DNA of 64,000 bases, from assembly GCF_900100945.1 (NCBI RefSeq), contig NZ_FNCG01000020.1:1-64000 (forward strand). The letters are read 5' to 3'. Position numbers and translations under genes: made by a program. The notes beneath the pieces were generated by a model. The model saw only the letters and a list, made by a program, of their open reading frames with translations. It searched no databases and was not told the DNA's origin. Positions 53,964-63,645 of the stretch are shown one piece after another. Position 1 is the stretch's first letter. The number at the start of each line of letters is the position of its first letter. Source of the DNA: Mucilaginibacter gossypii. GTDB taxonomy: Bacteria > Bacteroidota > Bacteroidia > Sphingobacteriales > Sphingobacteriaceae.

Positions 53964-54962
53964 CTATAATCCCAGCTGCGCCGAAATCTCAAGCATGCGC
54001 TCAATCGGTTTTACTGCTTTTTCAATTATATGCTGTGGTACAGTTACCTCAGGTGTTTCATTTTTCAAACACAGGTATAACTTTTCCAGTGTGTTACGCT
54101 TCATGTGCGGGCAATCGTTGCATGCGCAGTTGTTATTTGGCGGTGCCGGAATAAATATTTTATCCGGGTTTTCCTTTTGCATCTGGTGTAAAATGCCCGA
54201 TTCTGTTGCTACTATAAATTCCTTGTCCTGGTGGCTACCGGCATATTTTAAAATTCCGGTTGTTGAACCAACATAATCGGCCATTTCCAATATAACATCC
54301 TCACATTCAGGATGTGCTAACAACTTTGCACCCGGATGGCGTTCTTTCAGTTTGGTGATCTTTTCTCTCGAAAATATCTCATGAACCATACAGGCCCCAT
54401 TCCACAATACCAGGTCTCGACCGGTTTTTTTGGCTACATACGCGCCAAGGTTTTTATCAGGTCCGAAAATGATCTTCTGATCCTTCGGTAAGCTCTCTAC
54501 AATCTGCACAGCGTTGCTTGATGTACAAACAATGTCAGTTAAAGCTTTCAATTCGGCCGTACAGTTTACATAAGTGATCACCAGGTGATCGGGATAGTTT
54601 TCCTTAAACTTTTTAAACAAGTGTGGCGGACAACTATCTGCTAATGAACAACCTGCCTTCATATCCGGCAGTAAAACCTTCTTGGTTGGCGACAGTATCT
54701 TGGCAGTTTCGGCCATGAAATGTACGCCTGCAAAAACAATGATATCGGCATCCGTTTTGGCGGCTTGTTGAGATAATCCCAAACTATCGCCAATGTAATC
54801 GGCAATATCCTGGATATCGCCATCCTGGTAATAGTGCGCCAGGATCACCGCATTTTTTTGCTTTTTTAATTTTTCAATTTCCGCGAAAAGATCAAGCGTC
54901 GGATCAATTTCTTCATCCACGTATCCTTTCAGATTTATTTCTTCGAAGGTATTCATTTCCAC
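53964..54962 (-). CDS. nadA: Quinolinate synthase
   Basis: 332 residues. NadA condenses iminoaspartate with dihydroxyacetone phosphate to quinolinate, the second step of de novo NAD synthesis. It uses an oxygen-sensitive [4Fe-4S] cluster; ligand-type cysteines are in [25 protein letters not shown] and [35 protein letters not shown] near 40-60 is the family signature. It is divergent from nadB across a 401-base region. Confidence 0.96.
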   Translation of the reverse strand: MEMNTFEEINLKGYVDEEIDPTLDLFAEIEKLKKQKNAVILAHYYQDGDIQDIADYIGDSLGLSQQAAKTDADIIVFAGVHFMAETAKILSPTKKVLLPDMKAGCSLADSCPPHLFKKFKENYPDHLVITYVNCTAELKALTDIVCTSSNAVQIVESLPKDQKIIFGPDKNLGAYVAKKTGRDLVLWNGACMVHEIFSREKITKLKERHPGAKLLAHPECEDVILEMADYVGSTTGILKYAGSHQDKEFIVATESGILHQMQKENPDKIFIPAPPNNNCACNDCPHMKRNTLEKLYLCLKNETPEVTVPQHIIEKAVKPIERMLEISAQLGL

Positions 54963-55363
54963 AATTCAATTAATAACAACTAATTTTTAAATTAAAAAGA
55001 ACTATTGTTTATTAGGGTGTTGGTAATGTGCAAAAGTCGGAGTAATTTTTGTTTTAAAAGTTAGTTTTCACAATTTATTAACACTTATAAACATTTATCC
55101 ACCAAAAAGCATGCTGATTTTTAGATAGGTATGACAATCAATTTTTATTTGAAAAAGTTTTATGTTAATATTTTCAGGGTTGACAAAATGTTAGCTTTAT
55201 GACTAAAGTGTCGTAAAAGTCGCTCAAAAAATATTGATATTCGACCTGAGAAAGGGAGTTATACACACTGTAAACTATTTTTCACTTTTTGTTTACATAA
55301 ACTTAACAGGTTATACAGCTGTTATTAACATTAGTACTACTTTTACACACATTCATCTAAAAT
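54963..55363. promoter_or_regulatory. nadA-nadB divergent control region with inverted repeat and DnaA-box matches
   Basis: A very A+T-rich 401 bases. TGTAAAC (55269-55275) and GTTTACA (55291-55297) form an inverted repeat with a 15-base spacer, a possible operator for both nad genes. TTATACACA (55259-55267) and TTTTACACA (55341-55349) both fit TTWTNCACA, and TTATCCACC (55095-55103) differs by one base. The region must hold both promoters. It may instead, or in addition, be part of a replication origin. Confidence 0.5.
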
Positions 55364-56956
55364 ATGACCCGAAATGTTGATTTCCTTGTAGTGGGTTCAG
55401 GGATAGCCGGATTAAGTTTTGCGCTCAAAGCCGCGAAGCATGGTAAGGTACTGATAGTTACAAAATCTAACGAAGACGAATCCAACACCAAATATGCCCA
55501 GGGGGGCGTTGCGGTGGTTGTGGATAAAAAAGAAGATTCTTTTGAAAAACACATCCAGGACACCTTAATAAGTGGCGACGGGCTTTGCGACCGCGAAGTT
55601 GTTGAAGCCGTTGTTAAGGAGGGTCCCGAGCGGATCAATGAGATTATTGATTACGGAACCAATTTCGACAAGACCAATGAGGGTGTTTATGACCTGGCTA
55701 AAGAGGGGGGACACTCCGAGTTTCGTGTGTTACATTACAAAGATGTAACCGGCTGGGAGATAGAGCGTTCGCTTTTAGAGGAAATTCATAAAAATCCTAA
55801 TATTGAGATACTTACGCATTATTTTGCTGTTGATTTAATAACGCAGCACCATTTGGGCGAGTTGGTAGGTAAATCAAGTACTGATATCACCTGTTTCGGG
55901 ATTTATGCGTTTAATACCGAAACTAAGATTGTAGAGAAGATCTTATCTAAAGTTACGGTAATGGCTGCTGGTGGTGCCGGACATATTTACGCGGTTACCA
56001 CAAATCCAACAATCGCTACTGGTGATGGTATTGCTATGGTTTATCGTGCTAAAGGTAAAGTACGTAATATGGAGTTCATGCAATTCCATCCAACAGCTTT
56101 GTATAATCCCGGCGAATATCCCTCTTTTCTGATATCTGAGGCTGTACGCGGTTTTGGCGGCGTGTTAAAGCGCACTAACGGTGAAGAGTTTATGCAAGAG
56201 TATGACGAGCGTAAATCTTTGGCACCCCGTGATATAACGGCAAGGGCTATTGATGCCGAGATCAAAAAATCGGGCGAAGACTTTGTTTATTTAGATGTAA
56301 GGCACCGCAGTAAAAAAGATATCCTGAACCATTTTCCTAATATTTATGCAAAATGCCTGGAGATTGGTATCGATATGACCAAGGATATGATTCCCGTTGC
56401 GCCGGCTTGTCATTATATGTGCGGCGGTATAATGGTTGATCATGTTGGGCAATCGTCTATATTAAGGTTGTATGCCTGCGGAGAATGTTCGTCAACAGGC
56501 CTGCATGGCGCTAATCGTTTGGCTTCAAATTCTTTATTGGAGGCGTTGGTTTTTGCACACAGGATCTACGAAGACGCAATTAAGAATTTCGAAAATAATG
56601 TAATCCCCGATAATATCCCGGATTGGGATGAGAAGGGGGTGCAGCTGTCAAACGAAGATATCCTGGTTACCCACAACGTACGCGAAATGCAGAAGCTGAT
56701 GAATGACTACGTAGGTATCGTTCGTTCGGATTTCAGGCTGGACAGGGCCTTACGCAGGTTGAAATTATTATACGAGGAAACTGAAGATTTCTATAAGAAA
56801 ACCAAGCTATCGGTTAAACTTTGCGAGCTGCGTAACCTGATCCAGGTATCGTTTATTGTCGTAAAATCGGCTATGTTGCGTAAGGAAAGCAGGGGATTAC
56901 ATTATACTACTGATTATCCAGAGCATGCTGAGCAGGTGCAAGATACGGTGTTTTAG
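55364..56956 (+). CDS. nadB: L-aspartate oxidase
   Basis: 530 residues. NadB oxidises aspartate to iminoaspartate for NadA, using FAD. The dinucleotide fold VVGSGIAGLSFAL starts at residue 10. TKYAQGGVAVV, HPTALYN, SLAPRDITARAID and GANRLASNSLLEALVFAHR are the typical fumarate reductase/aspartate oxidase motifs. The C-terminal helical domain is complete. It is divergently transcribed from nadA and followed by a REP-like palindrome and a tRNA gene. Confidence 0.96.
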   Translation: MTRNVDFLVVGSGIAGLSFALKAAKHGKVLIVTKSNEDESNTKYAQGGVAVVVDKKEDSFEKHIQDTLISGDGLCDREVVEAVVKEGPERINEIIDYGTNFDKTNEGVYDLAKEGGHSEFRVLHYKDVTGWEIERSLLEEIHKNPNIEILTHYFAVDLITQHHLGELVGKSSTDITCFGIYAFNTETKIVEKILSKVTVMAAGGAGHIYAVTTNPTIATGDGIAMVYRAKGKVRNMEFMQFHPTALYNPGEYPSFLISEAVRGFGGVLKRTNGEEFMQEYDERKSLAPRDITARAIDAEIKKSGEDFVYLDVRHRSKKDILNHFPNIYAKCLEIGIDMTKDMIPVAPACHYMCGGIMVDHVGQSSILRLYACGECSSTGLHGANRLASNSLLEALVFAHRIYEDAIKNFENNVIPDNIPDWDEKGVQLSNEDILVTHNVREMQKLMNDYVGIVRSDFRLDRALRRLKLLYEETEDFYKKTKLSVKLCELRNLIQVSFIVVKSAMLRKESRGLHYTTDYPEHAEQVQDTVF

Positions 56957-56964
56957 TATAAAAT

Positions 56965-57060
56965 ATGTCATTGCGAGCGTAGCGTGGCAATCTCGTAGTA
57001 AATGCATATTCAACAAGCATAGCTACGAGATTGCTTCGTCGTTCCTTCTCGCAATGACAT
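56965..57060. repeat. REP-like palindrome family A, copy 2
   Basis: atgtcattgcgagcgtagcg at the left end is mirrored by the diverged gttccttctcgcaatgacat at the right end, with an inner pair caatctcgta / tacgagattg. It lies between nadB and the tRNA-Gly gene, 21 bases before the tRNA 3' end. Confidence 0.88.
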
Positions 57061-57081
57061 AAAAGAAAGCATTTTTGAAGA

Positions 57082-57153
57082 GCGAAAAACGGGATTCGAA
57101 CCCGCGGCCTTCAGTTTGGGAAACTGACGCTCTACCGACTGAGCTATTTTCGC
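57082..57153 (-). tRNA. tRNA-Gly(CCC)
   Basis: Read on the minus strand, a 72-base cloverleaf is complete: acceptor GCGAAAA/TTTTCGC, D arm GCTC-AGTCGGTA-GAGC, anticodon arm TCAGT-TTCCCAA-ACTGA, variable AGGCC and T arm with TTCGAAT. The loop places CCC at the anticodon, decoding GGG. CCA is not encoded after the acceptor. Confidence 0.95.
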
Positions 57154-57228
57154 TTATTTTGTATTCAAACATAAATAAAATTATTCAAATCAATAATCCA
57201 CTAAATCAATAATTCACTAATTAAAGAT

Positions 57229-57741
57229 ATGCCTGTAATTCTGCCTGTAAAAGATAAAAACCCGGTTTGGGGTAAGGATTGTTTTATTGCCGAAAACTGT
57301 ACTATAGTAGGGGATGTGGTTATGGGTGATAATTGTTCGGTGTGGTTTAATGCCGTTATCCGTGGGGATGTACATTATATAAAAATTGGTAATAACACCA
57401 ATATCCAGGATGGTGCAGTGATCCACGCTACCTATTTAAGAGCGCCAACTAACATTGGTAGCAGTGTTTCTATAGGACATAATGCGCTTGTACACGGCTG
57501 TACTTTACATGATCATACATTGGTTGGCATGGGTGCAATTGTGATGGATCACGTGGTTGTAAATGAGTTTGTGATCATTGCTGCAGGTGCTGTTGTATTG
57601 GAAAATACGATATGCGAATCAGGCTATTTATATGCCGGCATCCCTGCAAAAAAAATAAAGCCCCTTACTGATGAGCAAAGGGCTATGTTGAAGCAGTTGC
57701 CTCAAAATTATATCATGTATTCGGGCTGGTTTAAGGAGTAA
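57229..57741 (+). CDS. Gamma-class carbonic anhydrase-like protein
   Basis: 170 residues forming a left-handed beta-helix of hexapeptide repeats (about 10-140). Zinc-ligand-type His residues appear in VIHATY, SIGHNALVHG and the DHTL region, as in gamma carbonic anhydrases and the related YrdA/PaaY proteins. Carbonic anhydrase activity in this family is often not shown. It converges on the Ig-like lipoprotein gene and overlaps its end by 11 bases. Confidence 0.9.
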   Translation: MPVILPVKDKNPVWGKDCFIAENCTIVGDVVMGDNCSVWFNAVIRGDVHYIKIGNNTNIQDGAVIHATYLRAPTNIGSSVSIGHNALVHGCTLHDHTLVGMGAIVMDHVVVNEFVIIAAGAVVLENTICESGYLYAGIPAKKIKPLTDEQRAMLKQLPQNYIMYSGWFKE

Positions 57742-59371
57742 CCCTTTCTTTTGGAATAGTCACCGGCTCCTCCGCTTCCCAGTTTGGCCTCAGGGTGATG
57801 AGCTTTTCATTTAGCCAGATATTTTCGGGTTGTCGCTTCAACCTCACGTTCCCGCTATCCCATTTACCGTTTTTATTTTCGTCGTAAATAATCCTCACAT
57901 AGTATTTAGCGGCCAGAATTCCTTTATATACCAATGAAGTGTTTTTGGTTATAGGGTCGCTTTGAATTAACTTTTTGTCTTCGCTTAACAACTCAACTAC
58001 ATATGCTTTGGCCGTGTCGGGTACAGTTAGTTTTACTGTGAGCTGGCTGTAATTATCCAGTTTATTGATCTGGAATTTTTTGGACAGGCGTTTGTTTTTA
58101 TCGCCATAAATATCCGTCAATGCGCCTTCATTCAATACCAACTCATATTTACTGCTTTCCCGCCATCTGTATTTTAAATTAAGCAATTTGTAATTGCCCG
58201 TATCTTTTTGGATGGTGTAATCGCTTGTAGCTACAGAATCTTCGTTTAAGGTAATTTGCGATTGGTCGAAGTTTTCGATAGGGATGCTTGCCGTGATCAT
58301 CAAATTGCCGCCGGGTTTTAATTTACTGTCATTACCCATGTTATAGCTTGTTGTTACAACACGTGTAAAGCTTTCATTTTTACGTTTAAGCTGATAGATG
58401 GTATCTATAGGCTTGCCCTTGTCAAATATGGCTACACGCAGGGAGTCGAAGTTCATATTACGCAGATAAACAGATGCTGTATCTTTTGTACGTGAAAACG
58501 ATACCTGTTTTCTATCATCCACATTGGCAGGGTAAATCACTTTAATGGCCGGCTGTGTTAGCCCCTTGTTAAATACCAATAATAGCTTACCATCAGTATC
58601 AAAACGTTTTTCGGATACCCTGAATTTTTCAGGATCCTGTTTGAATAAGTTTAACTGGACATTAGAAGTATCCGCCCGAAGATGAATGGGTTTTTTCAGG
58701 AAAGCGATCAACTCTTCGTCGCGGTTAAAAATTTTATCCGGACTTGCTTCTTTTAGGGCATAGATGCGATAGTCATCTTCCCTTAAATTATTCAAAGCGA
58801 AATTTCCTGATGAATCGGTGAGGGCAAAAATAGACGGCTTCTTTTTTCCGAAGAGAGTGTCCTGCTTCACCGGGAAAATAAATACCAGTACATCTTTCTC
58901 TTTTTCCTGGGTGAGCGTATTGGTTACCGTACCGCTGATGCTTAATGAATCGATATGGCTGCCGGTAGAAAAAACATAAGTGAAATTTTTCAGGATGTTA
59001 CTTTCATTCACATCTTGTATTGACTTTCCAAAGTTGATAACGTAGGTAGTATTTTTTTGAAGGCTGTCTTTAAACTCAATTTTTAGTTTTCTTTTGTTTG
59101 ATGAATACTCGGGGGGCTTCTCCATGGCCGGGCTCATGCTGATCTCCTGGTAAGCGTTAGTAAGTTTGATGAATTCGTCAAATTCCAGGTCGATTTGTTT
59201 GGCGACAAAATTCCGGGTTTTATTTCCGGGAATTGCCTTCACCAATTTTGGCGGGGTTTGGTCGCGTGGCCCTCCTTGCGGTGGTTGTTGGGCTGCGCAT
59301 CCAAAAATGAATAAAACAATAAAAATCAGTATTGAATTTTTGTAAAAAATAGCCGTTTTTGTGTTTAACAT
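57731..59371 (-). CDS. Ig-like (SbsA_Ig) domain lipoprotein
   Basis: 546 residues. The lipobox FIFGC gives acylated Cys25, followed by the typical QQPPQGGPRDQTPPKLVKAIP linker. An N-terminal SbsA-type Ig-like domain (about 40-135) is followed by several beta-domains (CNA-like, TDSSGNFALNNLREDDYRIYALKE) and the closing DENKNGKWDSG motif. The architecture is widespread in Bacteroidota and the role is unknown. The 3' end overlaps the convergent carbonic anhydrase-like gene. Confidence 0.85.
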   Translation of the reverse strand: MLNTKTAIFYKNSILIFIVLFIFGCAAQQPPQGGPRDQTPPKLVKAIPGNKTRNFVAKQIDLEFDEFIKLTNAYQEISMSPAMEKPPEYSSNKRKLKIEFKDSLQKNTTYVINFGKSIQDVNESNILKNFTYVFSTGSHIDSLSISGTVTNTLTQEKEKDVLVFIFPVKQDTLFGKKKPSIFALTDSSGNFALNNLREDDYRIYALKEASPDKIFNRDEELIAFLKKPIHLRADTSNVQLNLFKQDPEKFRVSEKRFDTDGKLLLVFNKGLTQPAIKVIYPANVDDRKQVSFSRTKDTASVYLRNMNFDSLRVAIFDKGKPIDTIYQLKRKNESFTRVVTTSYNMGNDSKLKPGGNLMITASIPIENFDQSQITLNEDSVATSDYTIQKDTGNYKLLNLKYRWRESSKYELVLNEGALTDIYGDKNKRLSKKFQINKLDNYSQLTVKLTVPDTAKAYVVELLSEDKKLIQSDPITKNTSLVYKGILAAKYYVRIIYDENKNGKWDSGNVRLKRQPENIWLNEKLITLRPNWEAEEPVTIPKERVTP

Positions 59372-59486
59372 AGTTTTTAGGCGATATAAGCGATTTTTAT
59401 GTTTTTATGAGAAGTACTATTAAAAATTAAAAATAATTGATTTTAAAGGACTTTTTATAATTAATTAATTATCAGATATTTACGTT

Positions 59487-61349
59487 TTATCTCGATACAT
59501 GAACCATCAAAACTGAAATATCGGAGGGTGAAACGCCCGAAATTCTTGAAGCCTGGCCCAAAGTGCGTGGTTTTATCCTCATCAATTTTTCGCGTGCTTC
59601 TTTGGAGAGCGATACCAACGTGTGATAATCAAAATTTGGATTGATCTCGCGGTCTTCCATTTTTTTCATCCGGTCTACTATCTCCATCTCCTTGATGAAA
59701 TAACTCTCATATTTGATTTTTATTTCAGCCTGCTCAATAGTTTCTTTATCGTAGGCCGAAAGTAACTCGGCTAAAGGGGCGTCGGCTTTTTTAAGATCAT
59801 TAAAGGTTACCTGTGGGCGGCTCAGCAAATTGAATAGTTTGGTGCTTTGCGCAAGCGGACTCGTACCCAACTCTTCCATCAGGGTATTAACTGTTGATGG
59901 ATCGATGGACTTGCTTTTGGTATAAGCCACAATATCATCAGAGTTTTTTATCTTTTGATTTACTTTTTCTAAACGCTCGTCGCTGATCAATCCTAATTCA
60001 TGACCCATAGGAGAGAGCCTGATATCTGCATTATCCTGGCGCAATAACAGGCGATGTTCTGCCCTTGATGTAAACATGCGGTAAGGTTCTTCGGTACCTT
60101 TAGTTACCAGGTCATCTATTAAAACACCGATGTACGATTCTGCTCTTTTCAGGATCAATTCATGTTTATCATTAATTTTTTGGTGAGCGTTGATGCCTGC
60201 AATGAAGCCTTGAGACGCCGCTTCTTCGTAACCGGTAGTGCCGTTGATCTGGCCGGCGAAGTAAAGGTTGCTGATCTGTTTAGTTTCTAAGGTTAAACCT
60301 AATTGTGTAGGAGGGAAGAAATCGTACTCAATGGCGTAACCCGGCCTGAACATTTTAGCGTTCTCAAAACCCGGAATCTTGGTGAGTGCTTTGTATTGTA
60401 CATCCTCAGGCAAGGAGGTGGAGAAACCATTTACGTAGATCTCAACAGTATTTAAACCTTCCGGTTCAACAAAAATCTGGTGGCGATCTCGCTCGGCAAA
60501 CCTGTTAATTTTATCTTCAATTGAAGGGCAATAACGGGGACCTAAACCTTTGATCCGACCGGTAAACATCGGTGATCTTTCAAAGCCTTCTTTCAACGTT
60601 TCGTGTACATCGGTATTGGTATAGGTGATCCAGCAGCAGCGCTGTTCTTCTATACAAGGTACATCGGTAAAGGAAAATTTGCCTCTTACTGGGTCGCCCC
60701 ACTGCTCTTCCATCAAGCTGTAGTTAAGGCTTCGGCCATCCACGCGGGGTGGGGTACCGGTCTTCATTCTACCTGCTTCAAAGCCCAACTCAACCAATTG
60801 CTCGGTTAAACCGGTAGCAGCTTTTTCACCTGTACGGCCTCCGCCAAATCTTTTTTCGCCTATATGGATCACGCCATTCAGGAAGGTTCCATTAGTTAAT
60901 ACAACAGCATCCGCTTCAATTTCGATACCGATAGAGGTACGAACACCTGCTACGGTATTGTTTTTTACAAGCAGAGAGGTTACGGTGTCCTGCCAAAAAT
61001 CAACATTAGGGGTGCGTTCTAATGATAAACGCCACTCTTCGGCAAACCGCATACGGTCGCTTTGAGCACGCGGGCTCCACATTGCGGGGCCTTTTGATTG
61101 ATTAAGCATCCTGAACTGGATAGATGTTTTATCAGTTATAATGCCCGAATATCCACCCAAAGCATCTATCTCCCGCACTATTTGTCCCTTAGCAACACCA
61201 CCCATGGCGGGGTTACAACTCATCTGTGCAATGGTACCCATATTCATGGTTATCAGCAAAACTGATGAACCCAAATTAGCAGCGGCAGCGGCAGCTTCAC
61301 AGCCTGCGTGCCCGGCACCTACTACTATTACATTATATTTCTTAAACAT
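59487..61349 (-). CDS. mnmG: tRNA U34 carboxymethylaminomethyl synthase subunit MnmG (GidA)
   Basis: 620 residues, full length. With MnmE it installs the cmnm5 group on U34 of certain tRNAs using FAD, 5,10-methylene-THF and glycine. The FAD fold [12 protein letters not shown] starts at residue 10. [45 protein letters not shown] and the C-terminal helical domain ([18 protein letters not shown]) are present. The gene is often near oriC and parS in bacteria; here two parS-like sites lie just upstream. Confidence 0.97.
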   Translation of the reverse strand: MFKKYNVIVVGAGHAGCEAAAAAANLGSSVLLITMNMGTIAQMSCNPAMGGVAKGQIVREIDALGGYSGIITDKTSIQFRMLNQSKGPAMWSPRAQSDRMRFAEEWRLSLERTPNVDFWQDTVTSLLVKNNTVAGVRTSIGIEIEADAVVLTNGTFLNGVIHIGEKRFGGGRTGEKAATGLTEQLVELGFEAGRMKTGTPPRVDGRSLNYSLMEEQWGDPVRGKFSFTDVPCIEEQRCCWITYTNTDVHETLKEGFERSPMFTGRIKGLGPRYCPSIEDKINRFAERDRHQIFVEPEGLNTVEIYVNGFSTSLPEDVQYKALTKIPGFENAKMFRPGYAIEYDFFPPTQLGLTLETKQISNLYFAGQINGTTGYEEAASQGFIAGINAHQKINDKHELILKRAESYIGVLIDDLVTKGTEEPYRMFTSRAEHRLLLRQDNADIRLSPMGHELGLISDERLEKVNQKIKNSDDIVAYTKSKSIDPSTVNTLMEELGTSPLAQSTKLFNLLSRPQVTFNDLKKADAPLAELLSAYDKETIEQAEIKIKYESYFIKEMEIVDRMKKMEDREINPNFDYHTLVSLSKEAREKLMRIKPRTLGQASRISGVSPSDISVLMVHVSR

Positions 61350-61435
61350 TTTATCCTCCTTGTTCCACTTTTGGTAAGTCTTGAGTCGCAGATTTTAAGT
61401 ATTATGTTGACTTAATGGTTCTTCAATTCAAGATT

Positions 61436-61451
61436 TGTTCCACGTGGAACT
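61436..61451. promoter_or_regulatory. parS-like centromere site 1
   Basis: TGTTCCACGTGGAACT contains the perfect 14-bp palindrome GTTCCACGTGGAAC. This matches the ParB-binding parS class, whose Bacillus form is TGTTTCACGTGAAACA. It lies 87 bases upstream of the mnmG start. Confidence 0.75.
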
Positions 61452-61534
61452 TTAATTTTATTTTCGCCGATTTTCTCGTTGGCGCTTTTAACTTACTGCT
61501 TAGAATTTTAGACTTAGATACAAAATTACCTTAA

Positions 61535-61780
61535 TTAAACAGATGTTCCACGTGGAACTCTGAATAATGATATTAAAGCCACAAACCCCCAAACGCCCTC
61601 TAATACCACGAAAGGGTAGAAGTTTACTATGTATGATGCATAGCAACAGGTGCCTGCGCCAATAAGGTTTAAAAGGCTGTAAAGCTTGCTTTCGGTAGGT
61701 AGTTTCTTAGTTAAATTTAACAGAAACGCTATTAAAAGTATAATTACACCTATTGATGCTATAATATCCGATGCTTTCAT
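61535..61780 (-). CDS. CBU_0592-like small membrane protein
   Basis: 81 residues with hydrophobic spans near 3-22, 32-52 and 54-72; GAGTCCYASYIVNFYPFVVLEG matches the CBU_0592 family pattern. The start ATG at 61780 overlaps the stop of the ABC-F gene in TAATG, a sign of translational coupling, so the longer frame starting at 61813 is less likely. Function is unknown. A parS-like site is embedded in its last codons. Confidence 0.8.
   Translation of the reverse strand: MKASDIIASIGVIILLIAFLLNLTKKLPTESKLYSLLNLIGAGTCCYASYIVNFYPFVVLEGVWGFVALISLFRVPRGTSV
61544..61559. promoter_or_regulatory. parS-like centromere site 2
   Basis: This is the identical 16-mer TGTTCCACGTGGAACT, 108 bases from site 1. 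It lies inside the 3' end of the small membrane protein gene and encodes part of its last residues (VPRGT). Confidence 0.75.
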
Positions 61781-63645
61781 TATCCTTCGTTTAGCTCCGT
61801 TAATTCCATCCAACGGGCGCTTTTATCGTCCAGTTGTTTATTTAAAATATCTATTTGCTTTAATAAATCATCAAGCTTTTTAGGATCGATGCCTGAAGCG
61901 TTTAATTGTTCGTTTTTGTCTTTGATTGTTGCTTCAATAGTGTTGATTTCGCCTTCAATACTCTCCAGTTCCTTTGTTTCTTTAAAGCTCAGTTTACTTT
62001 TTTTAGCTACGGGAGTTTGAGTTTGTGCAACAGGAGCGGGTTTTTTTGCTTGTTGTTTTGCTTCTTCCAGTTCAAGCCTGTATGACGAATAATTACCATT
62101 AAAGATGCGTACATGGCCCTTTTCTTCCATAATGAAAAGCTGGTCGGTTAGCTTATCTAACAAATACCTGTCGTGCGATACCATCATCAATACACCTCCG
62201 TAGTTGGTTAAAAATTCTTCCAATACGTTTAAGGTATCGATATCCAGGTCATTGGTAGGCTCATCCAGTATGAGGAAGTTAGGGTTCTTCATCAGGATGC
62301 TCATCAATTGCAGGCGTTTCTTTTCACCGCCGCTTAGTTTGGATATAAAACCATACTGCTTGGCAGGAGGGAAGAGGAACAACGTAAGTAATGCGGAAGC
62401 CGAAATAGTTTTACCGTCGGCCATGGTAATAAATTCTGCTACGTTTTTTACAATATCAATTACACGCTCATCTTCCTTAAAAGTAATCCCTGCCTGGTGG
62501 AAATAGCCTATTACTGTGGTTTCTCCTTTAACTACAGTTCCTTTATCTGGTTGTAAGGCACCGGTAATGATATTTAACAGGGTAGATTTACCGCTGCCAT
62601 TTTTCCCGGCCAAACCAATTCTGTCGCCTTTTTTAAATATATAACTGAAATTATTGATATAAGTGTTACCGTTGAATGATTTATACAGGTGATCCATTTC
62701 CATGATCTTATTACCCTGGCGCGCTGTTTTAACGCTCAGCTCGACTTTGTCACGGATTCCGCCCTTCTTTGTTTTTTCTTCCAGGTCGTAATAAGCATCA
62801 ATACGTGCTTTAGACTTAGTACCACGTGCCTGGGGCTGGCGGCGCATCCATTCCAGCTCCTTCCTCAAAAGGTTGGAGTTTCTTTGAAATGCTGCTTCGT
62901 CTGCCGCTTCACGCTCGGCTTTCTTTTCAAGATAATAGCCGTAGCTGCCATTGTACGGTTGAATTTTGCCCCTATCAATCTCTAATATCTCATTACATAC
63001 GTTATCCAGGAAATACCTGTCGTGCGTAACCATCAATATGGTTTTGTTGCCTTCGGTCAGTAATTTCTCCAGCCATTCTATCGTATCAATATCCAGGTGG
63101 TTGGTAGGCTCATCCAGTATATAAACCTCTGGGTCTTCAATAAGCAGCTTGGCTAAAGCTAAGCGTTTCTTTTGCCCGCCCGATAGGGTAGTGATATGCT
63201 GATTGAGATGATGTATATCTAACCTGCCTAAAATAGTTTTGATCTTGTACTCATACTCCCAGGCATCAACCTCGCTCATCTCTTCCATTACCTTTTCAAT
63301 GGCTTTGGTATTTTCCGGATCGTTCTCCATCAGTTCCTCATACCTGCGGATGAGCTGCTGCTGTACATCATCAGCATGAAATATATAATCGCTGATAGTA
63401 ACCGCGTTTTTAAAGTTTGGGTCCTGCTCCAGGTAACCCATATTAAGGTCACGGGCTTGCACTACTTTACCTTCGGTAGGCTTTATAGTGCCTCCTAATA
63501 TTTTTAGAAGGGTAGATTTGCCGGCACCATTAACGCCTACAAGCGCAACCTTACGGCCACGGTTAATACCTATGGTTACATTTTTAAATAACCAGTTGTC
63601 ATGAAATTGATGGCCAAGGTTCTCGGCAGAAAGATAAGTACTCAC
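61780..63645 (-). CDS. ABC-F family ATPase (Uup/Ydif-like)
   Basis: 621 residues with two ABC domains and no membrane part. The first has Walker A GVNGAGKST (about 37-45), signature TLSGGQKKRLALA and Walker B VYILDEPTNHLD. The second has GKNGSGKST, KLSGGEKKRLQLM and FLILDEPTNDLD. An interdomain linker of about 70 residues and a C-terminal coiled coil (about 550-621) match the Uup/YdiF branch. ABC-F proteins act on ribosomes; this one may resolve stalled complexes. It is translationally coupled both upstream (4-base overlap) and downstream. Confidence 0.93.
   Translation of the reverse strand: MSTYLSAENLGHQFHDNWLFKNVTIGINRGRKVALVGVNGAGKSTLLKILGGTIKPTEGKVVQARDLNMGYLEQDPNFKNAVTISDYIFHADDVQQQLIRRYEELMENDPENTKAIEKVMEEMSEVDAWEYEYKIKTILGRLDIHHLNQHITTLSGGQKKRLALAKLLIEDPEVYILDEPTNHLDIDTIEWLEKLLTEGNKTILMVTHDRYFLDNVCNEILEIDRGKIQPYNGSYGYYLEKKAEREAADEAAFQRNSNLLRKELEWMRRQPQARGTKSKARIDAYYDLEEKTKKGGIRDKVELSVKTARQGNKIMEMDHLYKSFNGNTYINNFSYIFKKGDRIGLAGKNGSGKSTLLNIITGALQPDKGTVVKGETTVIGYFHQAGITFKEDERVIDIVKNVAEFITMADGKTISASALLTLFLFPPAKQYGFISKLSGGEKKRLQLMSILMKNPNFLILDEPTNDLDIDTLNVLEEFLTNYGGVLMMVSHDRYLLDKLTDQLFIMEEKGHVRIFNGNYSSYRLELEEAKQQAKKPAPVAQTQTPVAKKSKLSFKETKELESIEGEINTIEATIKDKNEQLNASGIDPKKLDDLLKQIDILNKQLDDKSARWMELTELNEG

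Noticed and set aside
55180-55205. TTGACA near 55180 as a sigma70-type promoter
   Set aside because: The spacing to the next TATGAC is only about 12 bases, and Bacteroidota use a different -33/-7 consensus.
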